A DNA stretch of 64,000 nucleotides from an uncultured Roseateles sp. (GTDB lineage Bacteria; Pseudomonadota; Gammaproteobacteria; Burkholderiales; Burkholderiaceae_C): assembly GCF_945956965.1 (NCBI RefSeq), contig NZ_CAMFJS010000012.1:62001-126000 (forward strand), in the 5' to 3' direction. The notes beneath the pieces are model-generated. The model was given only the letters and a program-made list of their open reading frames with translations. It made no database searches and was not told where the DNA came from. The position numbers and the translations under genes were made by a program. Of this stretch, positions 1 through 8,223 are shown piece after piece. Numbering within the stretch: the first letter of the stretch is position 1; each line of letters begins with the position of its first letter.

Positions 1-708
1 GGCGCGGCCAATCATGATGGCGTCGGCGCCGGTGTGGGCGAGCACTTCGCGTGCCTTCTCGGGCGAGTCGATATCGCCGTTGGCCACCACCGGAATCTGC
101 AGCGCGGCCTTGACGGCGCGGATGGTGTCGTACTCGGCCTGACCCTTATAGCCTTGCTCGCGGGTGCGGCCGTGGACGGTCACCATGGCCACGCCGGCGG
201 CTTGGGCGCCCAGGGCCAGCTTGACGGCGTTCTTCTCGCTCTCACACCAGCCGGTGCGCATCTTCAGGGTCACGGGCACGCCATGCGGCGCCGCCGCTTC
301 CACCACGGCGCTGACGATTTGCAAGGCCAGCGGCTCGTCTTGCATCAGCGCCGAGCCGGCCCATTTGCTACACACCTTCTTCGCCGGGCAGCCCATATTG
401 ATGTCGATGATCTGCGCGCCGCGGGCGATGTTGTAGGCCGCGGCCTCGGCCATCATGGGCGCATCGGTGCCGGCAATCTGCACCGCGATGGGGCCTTGCT
501 CACCCTCGTGATTGGCGCGGCGCGAGGTCTTCAGGCTGTTCCACAAGTCCTTGCGCGAGGTCACCATCTCGCTCACCGCATAGCCCGCCCCCATGCGGCG
601 GCACAGCTGGCGAAACGGCCGGTCAGTGACGCCAGCCATGGGCGCCACGAACAAGGCGTTGGCAAGACGATGGGAGCCAAGCTGCGGGCCAGGCATTGCG
701 GAAGACAT
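1..708 (-). CDS. dusB: tRNA-dihydrouridine synthase DusB (3' end outside window)
   Basis: Flavin-dependent enzyme that reduces uridines in the D-loop of tRNAs. The protein begins MSSAMPGPQLG and carries the Dus hallmarks: VAPMAGVTDRPFR near residue 20, the MGCPAKK segment with the catalytic cysteine near residue 105, and the FMN-phosphate binding GADAIMIGRA just before the window edge. The start ATG at 708 was chosen because the family N-terminus follows at once. About 236 codons are visible, so roughly the C-terminal third lies outside. In many proteobacteria dusB precedes fis; that neighbour would be beyond the edge and cannot be checked here. Confidence 0.93.
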   Translation of the reverse strand, partial: MSSAMPGPQLGSHRLANALFVAPMAGVTDRPFRQLCRRMGAGYAVSEMVTSRKDLWNSLKTSRRANHEGEQGPIAVQIAGTDAPMMAEAAAYNIARGAQIIDINMGCPAKKVCSKWAGSALMQDEPLALQIVSAVVEAAAPHGVPVTLKMRTGWCESEKNAVKLALGAQAAGVAMVTVHGRTREQGYKGQAEYDTIRAVKAALQIPVVANGDIDSPEKAREVLAHTGADAIMIGRA

Positions 709-827
709 GCGGGTGCGGACGGAAGGTGGGTGTGGCTGCTCAGGCGCAGGGGAGGCGCTGGCTGCACAAAAAAGAGGCAAGAGTATAAAGCCCTTCGCCC
801 GCTCGGCCCCTGCCCATAATCCACGCC

Positions 828-1313
828 ATGGAACAATTTCTGCAATCTGCCATTCACAGCCTGCTCGTGACCATGGCCTTGCCCCAGGTCGGGCTGGCGG
901 CCGTCTTCATCGTGGCGCTGGTGTCGGCCACGCTTTTGCCGCTGGGCTCTGAGCCAGCGGTCTTCCTCTTGGTGAAGGCCGACCCGAGCATGTTTTGGCC
1001 TGCCGTGCTGGTGGCTACCGTGGGCAATACCCTGGGCGGCGCCATCAGTTGGTGGATGGGCTACGCCGCCGAGCAAGCCTATGAGCATGCCAAGCACCAG
1101 CGGCCGCCTAACCCACGCGCGCTGCGCTGGCTGGAGCAGTTTGGCGCCAAAGCCTGCCTGCTCAGCTGGTTGCCGGTGGTGGGTGATCCGCTGTGCGCCG
1201 TGTCCGGCTGGTTGAAACTGCCTTTCTGGCCCTGTGTGGCCTATATGGCCGTGGGCAAGCTGTTGCGCTATGTCTTGATGACGGCCAGCTTGCTCTGGGT
1301 ATTCCCCCCCTGA
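828..1313 (+). CDS. YqaA-like inner-membrane protein (DedA/SNARE-associated family)
   Basis: Small integral membrane protein of 161 residues. Hydrophobic segments are seen at about 15-50, 58-80 and 135-160, and the conserved LLPLGSEP and GN-LGG-I-WW features of the YqaA branch of the DedA/VTT family are present (residues 36-45 and 65-75). The family is thought to act in lipid or ion transport, but YqaA itself has no settled role. It is divergent from dusB, with about 120 bp between the two starts. Function beyond membrane location is not supported by the sequence. Confidence 0.8.
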   Translation: MEQFLQSAIHSLLVTMALPQVGLAAVFIVALVSATLLPLGSEPAVFLLVKADPSMFWPAVLVATVGNTLGGAISWWMGYAAEQAYEHAKHQRPPNPRALRWLEQFGAKACLLSWLPVVGDPLCAVSGWLKLPFWPCVAYMAVGKLLRYVLMTASLLWVFPP

Positions 1314-1385
1314 TGGGGGTAAGCCGCGAATTTCCGCCTAGCGATCACAATGCGTGACCGCATTACAGCTTTGAGCCCGCTCTCC

Positions 1386-2882
1386 ATGACGACTACCCGC
1401 ACCCCTGCCTACACTGAATTGCAACAACGCCAGCAGCGCTTGCATCATTTGACGCACCTGCAAGCCATCGCCGAATGGGACCAATCCGCCAATATGCCGG
1501 CCAAGGGCAGCGAGGCGCGCTCCCTGGCTGTGGCTGAAATGGGCGGCTTGCTGCATCAGCTGAGCACCGAGCCTGTGCTCAAGACCTTGCTGGCTCAGGC
1601 GGAGCAGGAGGACCTGAGCAGCGATGAGCGCGCCAATCTGCGCGAGATCAAGCGCGCCTGGAGCGCCTCTAACGCCTTGCCGCAGCGGCTGGTGGAAGCC
1701 AAGTCGCTGGCCAGCTCGCGCTGCGAACATGCCTGGCGCAGCCAGCGCCCGGCCAATGACTGGGCCGGCCATCTGCCCAATCTGCGCGAGGTGGTGGCCT
1801 TGGCGCGGGAGGAGGCGGTCTGCTTGTCGGAAGCCACTGGCCTGTCGCGTTACGACGCTTTGATGGATCTGTATGAGCCCGGTATGCGCAGCGCCGAGGT
1901 GGACCGCGTGTTCGGGTATCTGCGCACTTGGCTGCCGGATTTGATCAAGACGGTGCAAGCCAAGCAGGCGCAGGAGACGGTGCTGGAACCGGTCGGCCCC
2001 TTCCCCAAAGCGGCTCAGCGCGCCCTGGGCCTGGACGCCATGCGCCTGATGGGTTTTGACTTCGACGCCGGCCGCTTGGACGAAAGCGCCCACCCGTTTT
2101 GCGGCGGTGTGCCCGAGGATGTGCGCATGACCACGCGCTACCGCGAGGACAACTTCATCCCCAGCCTGATGGGCACCATCCACGAAACCGGCCATGGCCG
2201 CTACGAGCAAAACCGCCCGCGCGACTGGATCACCCAGCCCTTGTCACAAGCCCGCTCCATGGGCTTGCATGAAAGCCAGAGCCTGAGTTTTGAGATGCAG
2301 CTGGGCAGCCACCCGGCCTTCGCCAAGCTGCTGAGCCCGCTGGTCATCAAGCATCTGGGCGATCAGCCGGCTTTTGCGCCGCAAAACCTGAATCGCTTGC
2401 TGACCCGGGTGCACACGGGCTTGATCCGCGTTGATGCCGACGAGGTCACTTACCCGGCGCACGTCATCCTGCGTTACGAGATCGAGCGCGCGCTGATGGA
2501 AGGCGAGATCGAGTGCGAGGACATCCCGGCCCTGTGGGACGCCAAGATGATGGAGCTGCTGGGGCAGGACACACGCGGCAACTTCAAAGACGGCTGCATG
2601 CAAGACGTGCACTGGGGCAGCGGCTCCTTTGGTTACTTCCCTTGCTATACCTTGGGGGCCATGTATGCCGCGCAGTGGTTTGCTGCCATGCGCCGCGCCA
2701 CGCCGACGCTGGACGCGCAGATCGAAGCCGGCCAATTGCAGCCCGTGTTTGACTGGCTGCAAAGCAATATCTGGAGCCAGGGCAGCCGTTGGGAAACGCC
2801 CGAGCTGGTGCGCCGCGCGAGTGGCGAGGCGCTGAACCCCGCGCACTTCAAAGCGCATTTGCAGGCGCGCTATCTGGCCTGA
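1386..2882 (+). CDS. M32-family metallocarboxypeptidase
   Basis: Cytoplasmic zinc carboxypeptidase of the Taq/Pfu type, about 498 residues, the usual length for M32. The HExxH zinc motif reads HETGH at residues 266-270, within GTIHETGHGRYEQN, and the downstream MGLHESQSL (third zinc ligand Glu) and YPAHVILRYEIE blocks are present. It removes C-terminal amino acids from peptides. An in-frame ATG lies 36 bp upstream at 1350, but MTTTRTPAYTELQQRQ at 1386 matches how these proteins normally begin. A perfect 14-bp stem-loop follows the stop codon, suggesting a single-gene transcript. Confidence 0.93.
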   Translation: MTTTRTPAYTELQQRQQRLHHLTHLQAIAEWDQSANMPAKGSEARSLAVAEMGGLLHQLSTEPVLKTLLAQAEQEDLSSDERANLREIKRAWSASNALPQRLVEAKSLASSRCEHAWRSQRPANDWAGHLPNLREVVALAREEAVCLSEATGLSRYDALMDLYEPGMRSAEVDRVFGYLRTWLPDLIKTVQAKQAQETVLEPVGPFPKAAQRALGLDAMRLMGFDFDAGRLDESAHPFCGGVPEDVRMTTRYREDNFIPSLMGTIHETGHGRYEQNRPRDWITQPLSQARSMGLHESQSLSFEMQLGSHPAFAKLLSPLVIKHLGDQPAFAPQNLNRLLTRVHTGLIRVDADEVTYPAHVILRYEIERALMEGEIECEDIPALWDAKMMELLGQDTRGNFKDGCMQDVHWGSGSFGYFPCYTLGAMYAAQWFAAMRRATPTLDAQIEAGQLQPVFDWLQSNIWSQGSRWETPELVRRASGEALNPAHFKAHLQARYLA

Positions 2883-2900
2883 GGCTTGGCGTTATTCATG

Positions 2901-2935
2901 CACTGAGGCCCGCCAAAAGGCGGGCCTCAGTGTTT
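2901..2935 (+). terminator. Stem-loop terminator after the M32 peptidase gene
   Basis: A perfect inverted repeat CACTGAGGCCCGCC / GGCGGGCCTCAGTG (2901-2914 and 2919-2932) has an AAAA loop and is followed by TTT. The U-tract is short. The hairpin lies between converging genes and may act on both. Confidence 0.75.
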
Positions 2936-3016
2936 GGATTCAGCGGCGCGCGAAGGCGGGCGGCTGAGCCGGGCTTGGTCGAAAGGCGCGGCCGCCGGGC
3001 GGCCACGCCCGCTTGA

Positions 3017-3838
3017 TCAAGCGGCGGCGGCTTCGGTGCTGACCGGGGCTGCTGCGGCCGGAGTGGCAGCGGCCTTCTTGACAATGCGCTTGGCGGCCGG
3101 GGCCTTGGCTTCAGCCGGCTTGGCTGCTGCTGTTGCAGGCGCGGCTGCCTTCTTGGCGACGACCTTGGGCGCTGCTGTTTTGGCGGCCGGCTTGGCGGCA
3201 GCCTTGACCGGCGCTTTCACGGCGGCCACCTTGGCAGGGGCCTTGGCCACAACAGGCTTGGCGGCTGGCTTCACTGCAGTCTTCACGGCCTTGGCCGCAG
3301 CTTTGGCAGCGGGCTTGACGGCAGCCTTGACCACCTTGCTGGCCTTGTCGGCTTTGGCTGCGGGCTTGACCTTGGCCTTGGCTTTCGGTGCCACGCCCAG
3401 GGCATCGCTCAACTCATTGAGGCGCTCCACCAATTCATTCACTTCCTTGGCCGAGGGCACGCCCAGGCGCTTCAAGGCGCGAGCCACGCGCTCTTCGAAG
3501 ATGGATTCCAGCTTGTCCCAATGTTGGCCGGCCTTGCTGCCCACATCGTCGGCCATGCCGGTCATCTTGCTGGCCATGGCGCCGATCTTTTCTTCGGCGG
3601 CACTTTGGGTCTTCTTCTGCAGGTGGATGCCTTCTTTCACCAGGGCTTCAAACACCTTGCCGCCTTCACCTTGCGCCTTGGAAAAGGCGCCCAGACCTGC
3701 TGCCCAGATTTGCTGAGCCGAGTCCTTGATGTGCTGGGCAAGTTGGCTGTCCAACAATCCGGCCGGGATCGCGCCACCGAAGGTGCTGCTCGCGGCGGCG
3801 TTTTTCTTGGCTGCCATTTTCTGAAGCTTCTTGACCAT
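3017..3838 (-). CDS. Phasin (PHA granule-associated protein) with lysine/alanine-rich tail
   Basis: Predicted polyhydroxyalkanoate granule surface protein of 273 residues. Residues 1-140 form an amphipathic helical phasin domain of the PhaF/PhaI type (DSQLAQHIKDSAQQIWAAGLGAF, then repeated heptad-like helices ending in a short leucine-rich coiled coil near 120-135). Residues 145-273 are a low-complexity tail of KAA, AKP and KPAAK repeats resembling histone H1. In PhaF of Pseudomonas such a tail binds DNA and helps to segregate granules. The start MVKKLQKMAAKK at 3838 has an AAAGGA ribosome site just upstream. PHA synthase genes are not in this window. Confidence 0.85.
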   Translation of the reverse strand: MVKKLQKMAAKKNAAASSTFGGAIPAGLLDSQLAQHIKDSAQQIWAAGLGAFSKAQGEGGKVFEALVKEGIHLQKKTQSAAEEKIGAMASKMTGMADDVGSKAGQHWDKLESIFEERVARALKRLGVPSAKEVNELVERLNELSDALGVAPKAKAKVKPAAKADKASKVVKAAVKPAAKAAAKAVKTAVKPAAKPVVAKAPAKVAAVKAPVKAAAKPAAKTAAPKVVAKKAAAPATAAAKPAEAKAPAAKRIVKKAAATPAAAAPVSTEAAAA

Positions 3839-4010
3839 ATTGTCAGTCCTTTGTGTTGACGAATTGCTGGCGGGCCCTGGTAGGTACTCGCACATCCTCA
3901 CTATAGGGCCGCAGGCCTGCATTTTGCTGACGCCAATCCTAGGCAGTGCCCTCTACCTACAGCCCGGGTGCCCCCTGGGGAAAGCCTGCAGCTTGGGCTG
4001 CCTGCCGATG

Positions 4011-4041
4011 GTCAAGAATGCGGGTAAACCACATTCTTGAC
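4011..4041 (+). promoter_or_regulatory. Perfect 10-bp dyad abutting the ribosome binding site of the acyl-CoA reductase gene
   Basis: GTCAAGAATG (4011-4020) and CATTCTTGAC (4032-4041) are perfect inverted arms separated by 11 bp, so the arm centres are 21 bp apart, about two helical turns. The right arm ends one base before the GGAG ribosome site (4042-4045). It could be an operator for a dimeric regulator or an mRNA hairpin that controls translation. No regulator gene is adjacent. Confidence 0.55.
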
Positions 4042-4051
4042 GGAGACACTG

Positions 4052-6055
4052 ATGCAGTATTTCGTGACGGGAGCTACCGGCTTTATTGGCAAGCGGCTAG
4101 TGAAGAAACTGCTTGCGCGGCGCGGCAGCACGGTGCACTTTTTGCTGCGTGAAGAGAGTTGGGACAAGCTGCCCGATTTGCTGCAATTCTGGGGCGTTGC
4201 CAAGAACCGCGTGCAGCCGATCAAGGGCGATTTGTGCGGCAAGAAGCTGGGTGTATCCGCCGAGGACATCAAGCGCCTGAAGGGCCAGATCGACCATGTC
4301 TATCACCTCGCCGCGGTCTATGACTTAAAGGCGGACGAGGCGGCGCAGATGAGCGCCAATATCGATGGCACGCGCAGCATGGTGGAGTTCGCTCAAGCCG
4401 TGGATGCCGGGCATGTGCACCATGTGTCCAGCATTGCCGCCGCCGGCCTTTACGAAGGCGTGTTCCGCGAGGATATGTTTGACGAGGCCGAAGGGCTGGA
4501 TCATCCCTACTTCAAGTCCAAGCACGAGAGCGAGAAGATTGTTCGCAAGGAGTGCAAGCGGCCCTGGACGGTGTATCGGCCCGCCATGGTGGTGGGCGAC
4601 TCGCACACCGGCGAGATGGACAAGGTTGATGGCCCTTACTACTTCTTCAAGCTGATTCAGCGCCTGCGCCAGATCCTGCCGCCCTGGATGCCTTCGATTG
4701 GTTTGGAGGGCGGCCGCATCAATATCGTGCCGGTTGATTTCGTCGTTAATGCACTGGACCACATCAGCCACCAGCAACGCAAGACGGGCGCTTGCTTCCA
4801 TCTGGTGGACCCGATGGGCTATCGCGTCGGTGATGTGCTGGACATTTTTTCGCGCGCTGCCCATGCGCCGAAGATGAATCTCTTCGTCAATGCGGCGCTG
4901 CTGGGCTTTATTCCGAAGAGCGTGAAGAAGGGCTTGATGGCCCTGGCGCCGGTGCGGCGCATCCGCAATGCGGTGATGAAGGATCTGGGCTTGCCGGATG
5001 ATTTGTTCACCTTCATCAACTACCCGACCCGCTTTGACTGCCGCGAGACCGAGGCGGCGCTCAAAGGGTCAGGCGTGGCCTGCCCGAACTTGCACGACTA
5101 CGCCTGGCGTCTGTGGGATTACTGGGAGCGCCATCTGGACCCGGCCCTCTTCATCGATCGCAGCCTGCGCGGCACGGTGGCGGGCAAGGTGGTGCTGGTC
5201 ACTGGCGGCTCCTCGGGCATTGGCCTGGCGGCGGCGATCAAGTTTGCCCAGGCCGGCGCCATCACCCTGATCTGCGCGCGCGATGAGGCCAAGCTGGCGC
5301 AAGCCGTTCAGGAGATCCGCGCGGCCGCAGGCGCTGACGCGCAGGTACACAGTTACTCCGCAGACATTGCCAATGAGCAAAGCTGCGCCGGCATGATGGC
5401 CTGGATTGCTGAGAATTTTGGTGGGGTGGACTTCCTGATCAACAACGCTGGCCGCTCCATCCGCCGTGCCATCGAGGGCAGCTACGACCGCTTCCACGAC
5501 TATGAGCGCACCATGCAGCTGAACTACTTCGGCTGCTTGCGCGTGACCATGGGCCTGCTGCCCGGCATGGTGGCCAAGAAGAAGGGCCATGTGGTCAATA
5601 TCTCCAGCATCGGCGTGCTGACCAATGCGCCGCGCTTCTCGGCCTATGTGGCCAGCAAGGCGGCGCTGGATGCCTGGACGCGTTGTGCCTCCAGCGAATA
5701 TGCCGACCTTGGCATCACCTTCACCACCATCAATATGCCCTTGGTGCGCACGCCCATGATCGCGCCGACCAAGATCTACAACAATGTGCCCACGCTCAGC
5801 CCCGAGCAAGCCGCCGATATGGTGGCCGATGCCTGCATCACGAAGCCGGTGCGCATCGCCACCCGTTTGGGCATCACCGGTGAGTTAATGCATTCGCTCT
5901 TGCCGCGCGTCGCACAGATTGTCATGAACACCAGCTTCCGCATGTTCCCTGACAGCGATGCGGCCAAGGGTGATGGCTCGGGTAAGAGCCTCAAGTCACA
6001 GCTCTCACCCGAGGCGATTGCCTTGCAGCAGATGATGAAGGGGATCCATTTCTGA
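4052..6055 (+). CDS. Two-domain SDR protein, probable fatty acyl-CoA reductase
   Basis: A 667-residue fusion of two short-chain dehydrogenase domains. The N-terminal extended SDR has TGATGFIG (6-13) and a Tyr153-xxx-Lys157 catalytic pair. The C-terminal classical SDR has TGGSSGIG (384-391), NNAG and Tyr532-xxx-Lys536. This order and length match the bacterial fatty acyl-CoA reductases of the Marinobacter/mycobacterial type, which reduce acyl-CoA through aldehyde to alcohol with NADPH. That function is inferred from architecture only. ATG 4052 was chosen over an in-frame TTG at 4037 because GGAG lies 6 bp upstream. A perfect dyad covers the leader. The Mpo1-like gene follows in the same direction. 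Confidence 0.78.
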   Translation: MQYFVTGATGFIGKRLVKKLLARRGSTVHFLLREESWDKLPDLLQFWGVAKNRVQPIKGDLCGKKLGVSAEDIKRLKGQIDHVYHLAAVYDLKADEAAQMSANIDGTRSMVEFAQAVDAGHVHHVSSIAAAGLYEGVFREDMFDEAEGLDHPYFKSKHESEKIVRKECKRPWTVYRPAMVVGDSHTGEMDKVDGPYYFFKLIQRLRQILPPWMPSIGLEGGRINIVPVDFVVNALDHISHQQRKTGACFHLVDPMGYRVGDVLDIFSRAAHAPKMNLFVNAALLGFIPKSVKKGLMALAPVRRIRNAVMKDLGLPDDLFTFINYPTRFDCRETEAALKGSGVACPNLHDYAWRLWDYWERHLDPALFIDRSLRGTVAGKVVLVTGGSSGIGLAAAIKFAQAGAITLICARDEAKLAQAVQEIRAAAGADAQVHSYSADIANEQSCAGMMAWIAENFGGVDFLINNAGRSIRRAIEGSYDRFHDYERTMQLNYFGCLRVTMGLLPGMVAKKKGHVVNISSIGVLTNAPRFSAYVASKAALDAWTRCASSEYADLGITFTTINMPLVRTPMIAPTKIYNNVPTLSPEQAADMVADACITKPVRIATRLGITGELMHSLLPRVAQIVMNTSFRMFPDSDAAKGDGSGKSLKSQLSPEAIALQQMMKGIHF

Positions 6056-6143
6056 ACCTTCTGAGCCCTCTTAGCCTTCTGAGCGGTTGCTGCCGATTTA
6101 AGGCTCCGCAGCAGCGTCATTCACTTCAGCCAAGGATCGCGCC

Positions 6144-6452
6144 ATGAGGCCCAAAGAATTCACCAGCTTCGCGGCCTTCTACCCCTACTACCTGGGCGAG
6201 CACCAAAACAGCAGCTGCCGGCGCCTGCATTTTGTGGGCAGTGCCGGCGTCCTGAGCTTGCTTTGTTTTGCCCTCATCACCTCACAGTGGCATTGGCTGT
6301 ACGGCCTGCCGCTGCTGGGCTATGGCTTTGCCTGGCTGGGGCATTTTGTGTTTGAGAAAAATAGGCCTGCCACCTTCCGCTACCCGCTTTACAGCTTGAT
6401 GGGGGACTGGGTGATGTTCAAGGACATGCTCATCGGTAGGGTCAAGTTTTAG
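6144..6452 (+). CDS. Mpo1-like (DUF962) membrane protein
   Basis: Protein of 102 residues with two or three hydrophobic segments and the family core FYPYYLGEHQN near the N-terminus and GHFVFEKNRPATF at about residues 66-78. DUF962 includes yeast Mpo1, a dioxygenase that alpha-oxidises 2-hydroxy fatty acids; the histidines of the family (EH, H near residue 30, GH) are visible here. A role in fatty acid turnover is plausible next to the acyl-CoA reductase, but is inferred. The gap to the upstream gene is 88 bp, so co-transcription is possible. Confidence 0.8.
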   Translation: MRPKEFTSFAAFYPYYLGEHQNSSCRRLHFVGSAGVLSLLCFALITSQWHWLYGLPLLGYGFAWLGHFVFEKNRPATFRYPLYSLMGDWVMFKDMLIGRVKF

Positions 6453-6618
6453 TTCGCGCTTTAGGTCGCGTTGTACGCAGGATGGCGCGGCCCGATCAAG
6501 TCGCTGCCTTCACGCAATGCTGCCGAGTGGCTTGTTTGCGGTTTCGGCTGACGTGGCCTGTCACCCATAGTGAACCTTGCTGTGGCCTTCTTGGCTTCTG
6601 TGCGCGACTTGGGTGACA

Positions 6619-7035
6619 TCAGCGGCTGCACCACTGCTCCTCGCATGGGATTCCATCCCTGTCGCCATCCATCTTGACGCCTGGGCAGTGGGCGAGGAAA
6701 TACTTGGCTTCCTCGCATGACTTCATCTGTGAACAATGCTGGCGGCCGTCGCAACGGAAACTGGCGTTCACGGGGTTCGCCGCATTGGGTGCGGGGCCCG
6801 CGGCTCTGGGGCGCTCTGCCGGCGTGGATGCTGCCGCAGCCTGGCGCTTTTGCTTTTCCGCAGCGTTCAGCTCCGCCAACGTGGGGTCCTTGCGAGGCTG
6901 GTTGGATGGGCAAGGCCCTTGCTGGTAAGTCACTGCACCATCCGCCACGCACTTGTTCATCGGTGCTGACTGGGCCGCGACCGCAGTGAACGCCAGTGCC
7001 GCAAAGGCGCTGAGCAATATTGATCTGTTGAGCAT
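6619..7035 (-). CDS. Secreted DUF4124-like/Excalibur-domain protein
   Basis: Predicted exported protein of 138 residues. A signal peptide MLNRSILLSAFAALAFTAVA is followed by a short cysteine-containing segment like DUF4124 (KCVADGAVTYQQGPCP) and a basic/alanine-rich linker. The C-terminal Excalibur domain ends with DGDRDGIPCEEQWC, a calcium-binding loop similar to an EF hand. The domain is common in extracellular nuclease-like and envelope proteins; no enzymatic part is present here. The start at 7035 was preferred over an in-frame start 13 codons upstream because it gives a clean signal peptide. Confidence 0.75.
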   Translation of the reverse strand: MLNRSILLSAFAALAFTAVAAQSAPMNKCVADGAVTYQQGPCPSNQPRKDPTLAELNAAEKQKRQAAAASTPAERPRAAGPAPNAANPVNASFRCDGRQHCSQMKSCEEAKYFLAHCPGVKMDGDRDGIPCEEQWCSR

Positions 7036-7050
7036 GTAGTTCTGCCGTCC

Positions 7051-7075
7051 AAAAAAATGGCCCCGCAGGGCCATT
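7051..7075 (-). terminator. Rho-independent terminator of the desaturase operon
   Basis: On the minus strand AATGGCCC / GGGCCATT (7056-7063 and 7068-7075, loop CGCA) is followed by a T-run. It lies 35 bp after the desaturase stop codon and closes the reductase-desaturase unit. Confidence 0.85.
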
Positions 7076-7110
7076 GCATTGTCTTGCTTTCTTGAATGGC
7101 TTGCGGGCGA

Positions 7111-8220
7111 TCAGCTCTGCAAGCTTGCCACCCGCGCACGGCGCGGCCGGCTGGGGAAGCTGTGGCGCAGGATGCGCCAGATTACCTGGCTGAACTGGCC
7201 CACCAGCGAGCCGGTGTTGTAGTGCACGCCGTAGCGGCGGCAGATGTCGCGCACCACCGGGGCCATTTCGACATAGCGGTTGGCCGGCACATCGGGGAAG
7301 AGGTGGTGCTCGATCTGATGGCTCAGATTGCCCGACATGGTGTTGAGCGCGAAGCCGCCGCTGATATTGCTGGAGCCGCGAATCTGGCGCCAGTACCAAT
7401 GCGCGCGGGTTTCGTTCTTCAGCACGCTGCGGTGGAAGGTCTCGACTTCGGTGGTGAAGTGGCCGCAGAAGATGATGACGTAGGTCCAGACGCTGCGCAT
7501 CACATTGGCCAGCATATTGCCGGTCAGCACGACCAGGAAGCCGGGGCCGGCCAGCGCCGGGAAGATCAAATAGTCTTTGATCAGCTGGCGCGAGATCTTG
7601 CGGCCCGCAATGCGCAACTCCTTGCGCGCGGCCTTGCCGTGCTTGCCGAAATAGCCGCCCTTGGGCAGGTTCTGAATCGCCACGCCCCATTGGAAGAAGA
7701 GCGCGAACAGCACCGCGAAAATCGGTTGCAGCAGGGCAATCGGGGTCCACTTCTGCTCGGGGAAGAGGCGCAGCACGCCGTAGCCGATGTCGTCGTCCAG
7801 GCCGTGGATATTGGTGTAGGTGTGGTGGCGGAAGTTGTGGGTCTTGCGCCAGTTTTCGCTGGTGCCAACGATGTCCCATTCAAAGCTCTTGCCCTGGAAC
7901 TTGGGGTCGCCCATCCAGTCGAACTGGCCGTGAATGACGTTATGGCCGAGTTCCATATTGTCGAGAATCTTCGACAGCCCCAGGCTGAAAGCGCCCAGCG
8001 CCCAGAAGGCCCACATCCAGGGCGTGGGCAAGAAGGCACCGATCATCAGCAGGGCGCGGCCGCTGAATTCGGTCCAGCGCACGGCACGGTAGATATTGCG
8101 GATGTAGCGGGCGTCGCGCGGGCCCAGGTCGGCCACGGTGCGGGCGCGCAGCGCCTCGATTTCGGCGCCGAATTTTTCCAACTCGTCGTTGGTCAGATTA
8201 CGGGTCAGGGATTTGCTCAT
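7111..8220 (-). CDS. Membrane fatty acid desaturase
   Basis: Integral-membrane di-iron acyl desaturase of 369 residues. The three histidine boxes are intact: H93-N-V-I-H97, H128-NFR-H132-H133 and H301-QIE-H305-H306. Hydrophobic spans lie at about 56-85 and 160-180, with another pair near 215-255. It probably introduces a double bond into acyl chains of membrane lipids or acyl-CoA. It is the last gene of an operon with the ferredoxin reductase (3 bp between the two) and is divergent from a FabR-like repressor, which fits control by unsaturated fatty acid level. Confidence 0.92.
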   Translation of the reverse strand: MSKSLTRNLTNDELEKFGAEIEALRARTVADLGPRDARYIRNIYRAVRWTEFSGRALLMIGAFLPTPWMWAFWALGAFSLGLSKILDNMELGHNVIHGQFDWMGDPKFQGKSFEWDIVGTSENWRKTHNFRHHTYTNIHGLDDDIGYGVLRLFPEQKWTPIALLQPIFAVLFALFFQWGVAIQNLPKGGYFGKHGKAARKELRIAGRKISRQLIKDYLIFPALAGPGFLVVLTGNMLANVMRSVWTYVIIFCGHFTTEVETFHRSVLKNETRAHWYWRQIRGSSNISGGFALNTMSGNLSHQIEHHLFPDVPANRYVEMAPVVRDICRRYGVHYNTGSLVGQFSQVIWRILRHSFPSRPRRARVASLQS

Positions 8221-8223
8221 GAT

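Noticed and set aside
4037-4051. TTG start five codons upstream for the acyl-CoA reductase
   Set aside because: It lies inside the right arm of the dyad and has no ribosome site; ATG 4052 has GGAG and begins directly with the nucleotide-binding motif.
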